Positions 5,843-6,056 of a stretch of 6,056 bases of DNA are shown piece by piece. Position 1 is the stretch's first letter; each line of letters opens with the position of its first letter. The notes beneath the pieces are model-generated. The model was not told where the DNA came from. It did no database searches and was given only the letters and a program-made list of their open reading frames with translations. The position numbers were made by a program, and so were the translations under genes. Source of the DNA: JAZKFT01 sp043760535 (GTDB lineage Bacteria > Bacteroidota > Bacteroidia > Chitinophagales > Chitinophagaceae). The stretch covers positions 1-6,056 of the forward strand of contig JAYUOV010000062.1 in assembly GCA_043760535.1 (NCBI GenBank), written 5' to 3'.

Positions 5843-6056
5843 CAAATGGGGGCCTTTTATGTTTATACCACTTACAATACTTAGCAGGACTATCAGGTGC
5901 CGGCAAATGGAATGTGCCTGATAACCAATAATGGTGTTATAATGTTCGACACACCCTAGGACACTACACAATTTCAACCATTGCTCGACAGCATACAACT
6001 AAAGCATAACAAAAATGTGGTCATGTGTTTTGCTACGCACTGGCATAGCGACAAAA
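5843..6056 (+). pseudogene. Subclass-B1-like metallo-beta-lactamase fragment with two in-frame TAG codons (runs off window)
   Basis: One plus frame reads QMGAFYVYTTYNT, stop, QDYQVPANGM...NNGVIMFDTP, stop, DTTQFQPLLDSIQL...KNVVMCFATHWHSDK to the edge. This matches the first half of B1-type metallo-beta-lactamases: the 'FYVYTTYNTY' strand, 'PANGM', 'GV..DTPWD' and the zinc-binding H-x-H-x-D at 6038-6052 (His-Trp-His-Ser-Asp). TAG at 5957-5959 falls where the family has Trp in 'DTPWD'. TAG at 5882-5884 falls at a usual aromatic position. The signal peptide and first residues expected upstream are missing: homology starts about 27 bp after the right REP, so the 5' end was probably lost or displaced when the REP/RAYT unit arrived. 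The rest of the enzyme, including the other zinc ligands, lies beyond the window. As it stands it cannot give an active enzyme without readthrough. The assignment comes from motif recall, not a search. Confidence 0.7.

Noticed and set aside
5798..5998. 66-codon minus-strand open frame
   Set aside because: It is antisense to the metallo-beta-lactamase-like frame, which carries recognisable motifs.

Overview
The window looks like chromosomal DNA of a Bacteroidota bacterium, probably of the Chitinophagaceae type. The signs are a perfect TAnnTTTG-type -7 promoter box, weak Shine-Dalgarno signals, secreted proteins with the 'LGVGTPTPDASAKLDV' surface-protein start, an FN3-like stretch of the kind that precedes type IX secretion tails, and a TPR sensor kinase paired with a LytTR regulator. 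This assignment is an inference from protein style; no rRNA or marker gene is present.

Left part (1-2297, minus strand): two secreted proteins. The first (2-1090) is cut by the left edge and resembles large type IX secreted surface proteins. The second (1515-2297) is complete at 260 aa and appears to have a C1q/TNF-like jelly-roll C-terminus. Between them lies a 424-bp gap holding a 117-bp MITE-like element (21-bp perfect terminal inverted repeats, probable 7-8 bp target duplication) and a long nested stem-loop directly after the second gene's stop.

Middle (2298-4925): a divergent intergenic region, then a two-gene plus-strand operon encoding a TPR/HisKA_2 sensor histidine kinase and a REC-LytTR response regulator that overlap by 14 bp. 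The intergenic region carries four copies of a TTTGAG-type motif in two pairs. Each pair has an exact 21-bp period, the geometry expected of LytTR sites. A TATATTTG box lies downstream of them. The simplest model is that the regulator controls its own operon and possibly the divergent C1q-like gene.

Right part (4926-6056): decayed or mobile DNA. A REP-associated tyrosine transposase (RAYT, Y1/HUH family) is flanked by two inverted copies of a roughly 47-bp double-hairpin REP element. Its reading frame is well conserved but interrupted by TAG codons. Just outside the right REP is the truncated start of a subclass-B1-like metallo-beta-lactamase, also interrupted only by TAG codons. Up to six in-frame TAGs with no TAA, TGA or frameshift is the most unusual signal here. 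Ordinary pseudogene decay is still the leading explanation.
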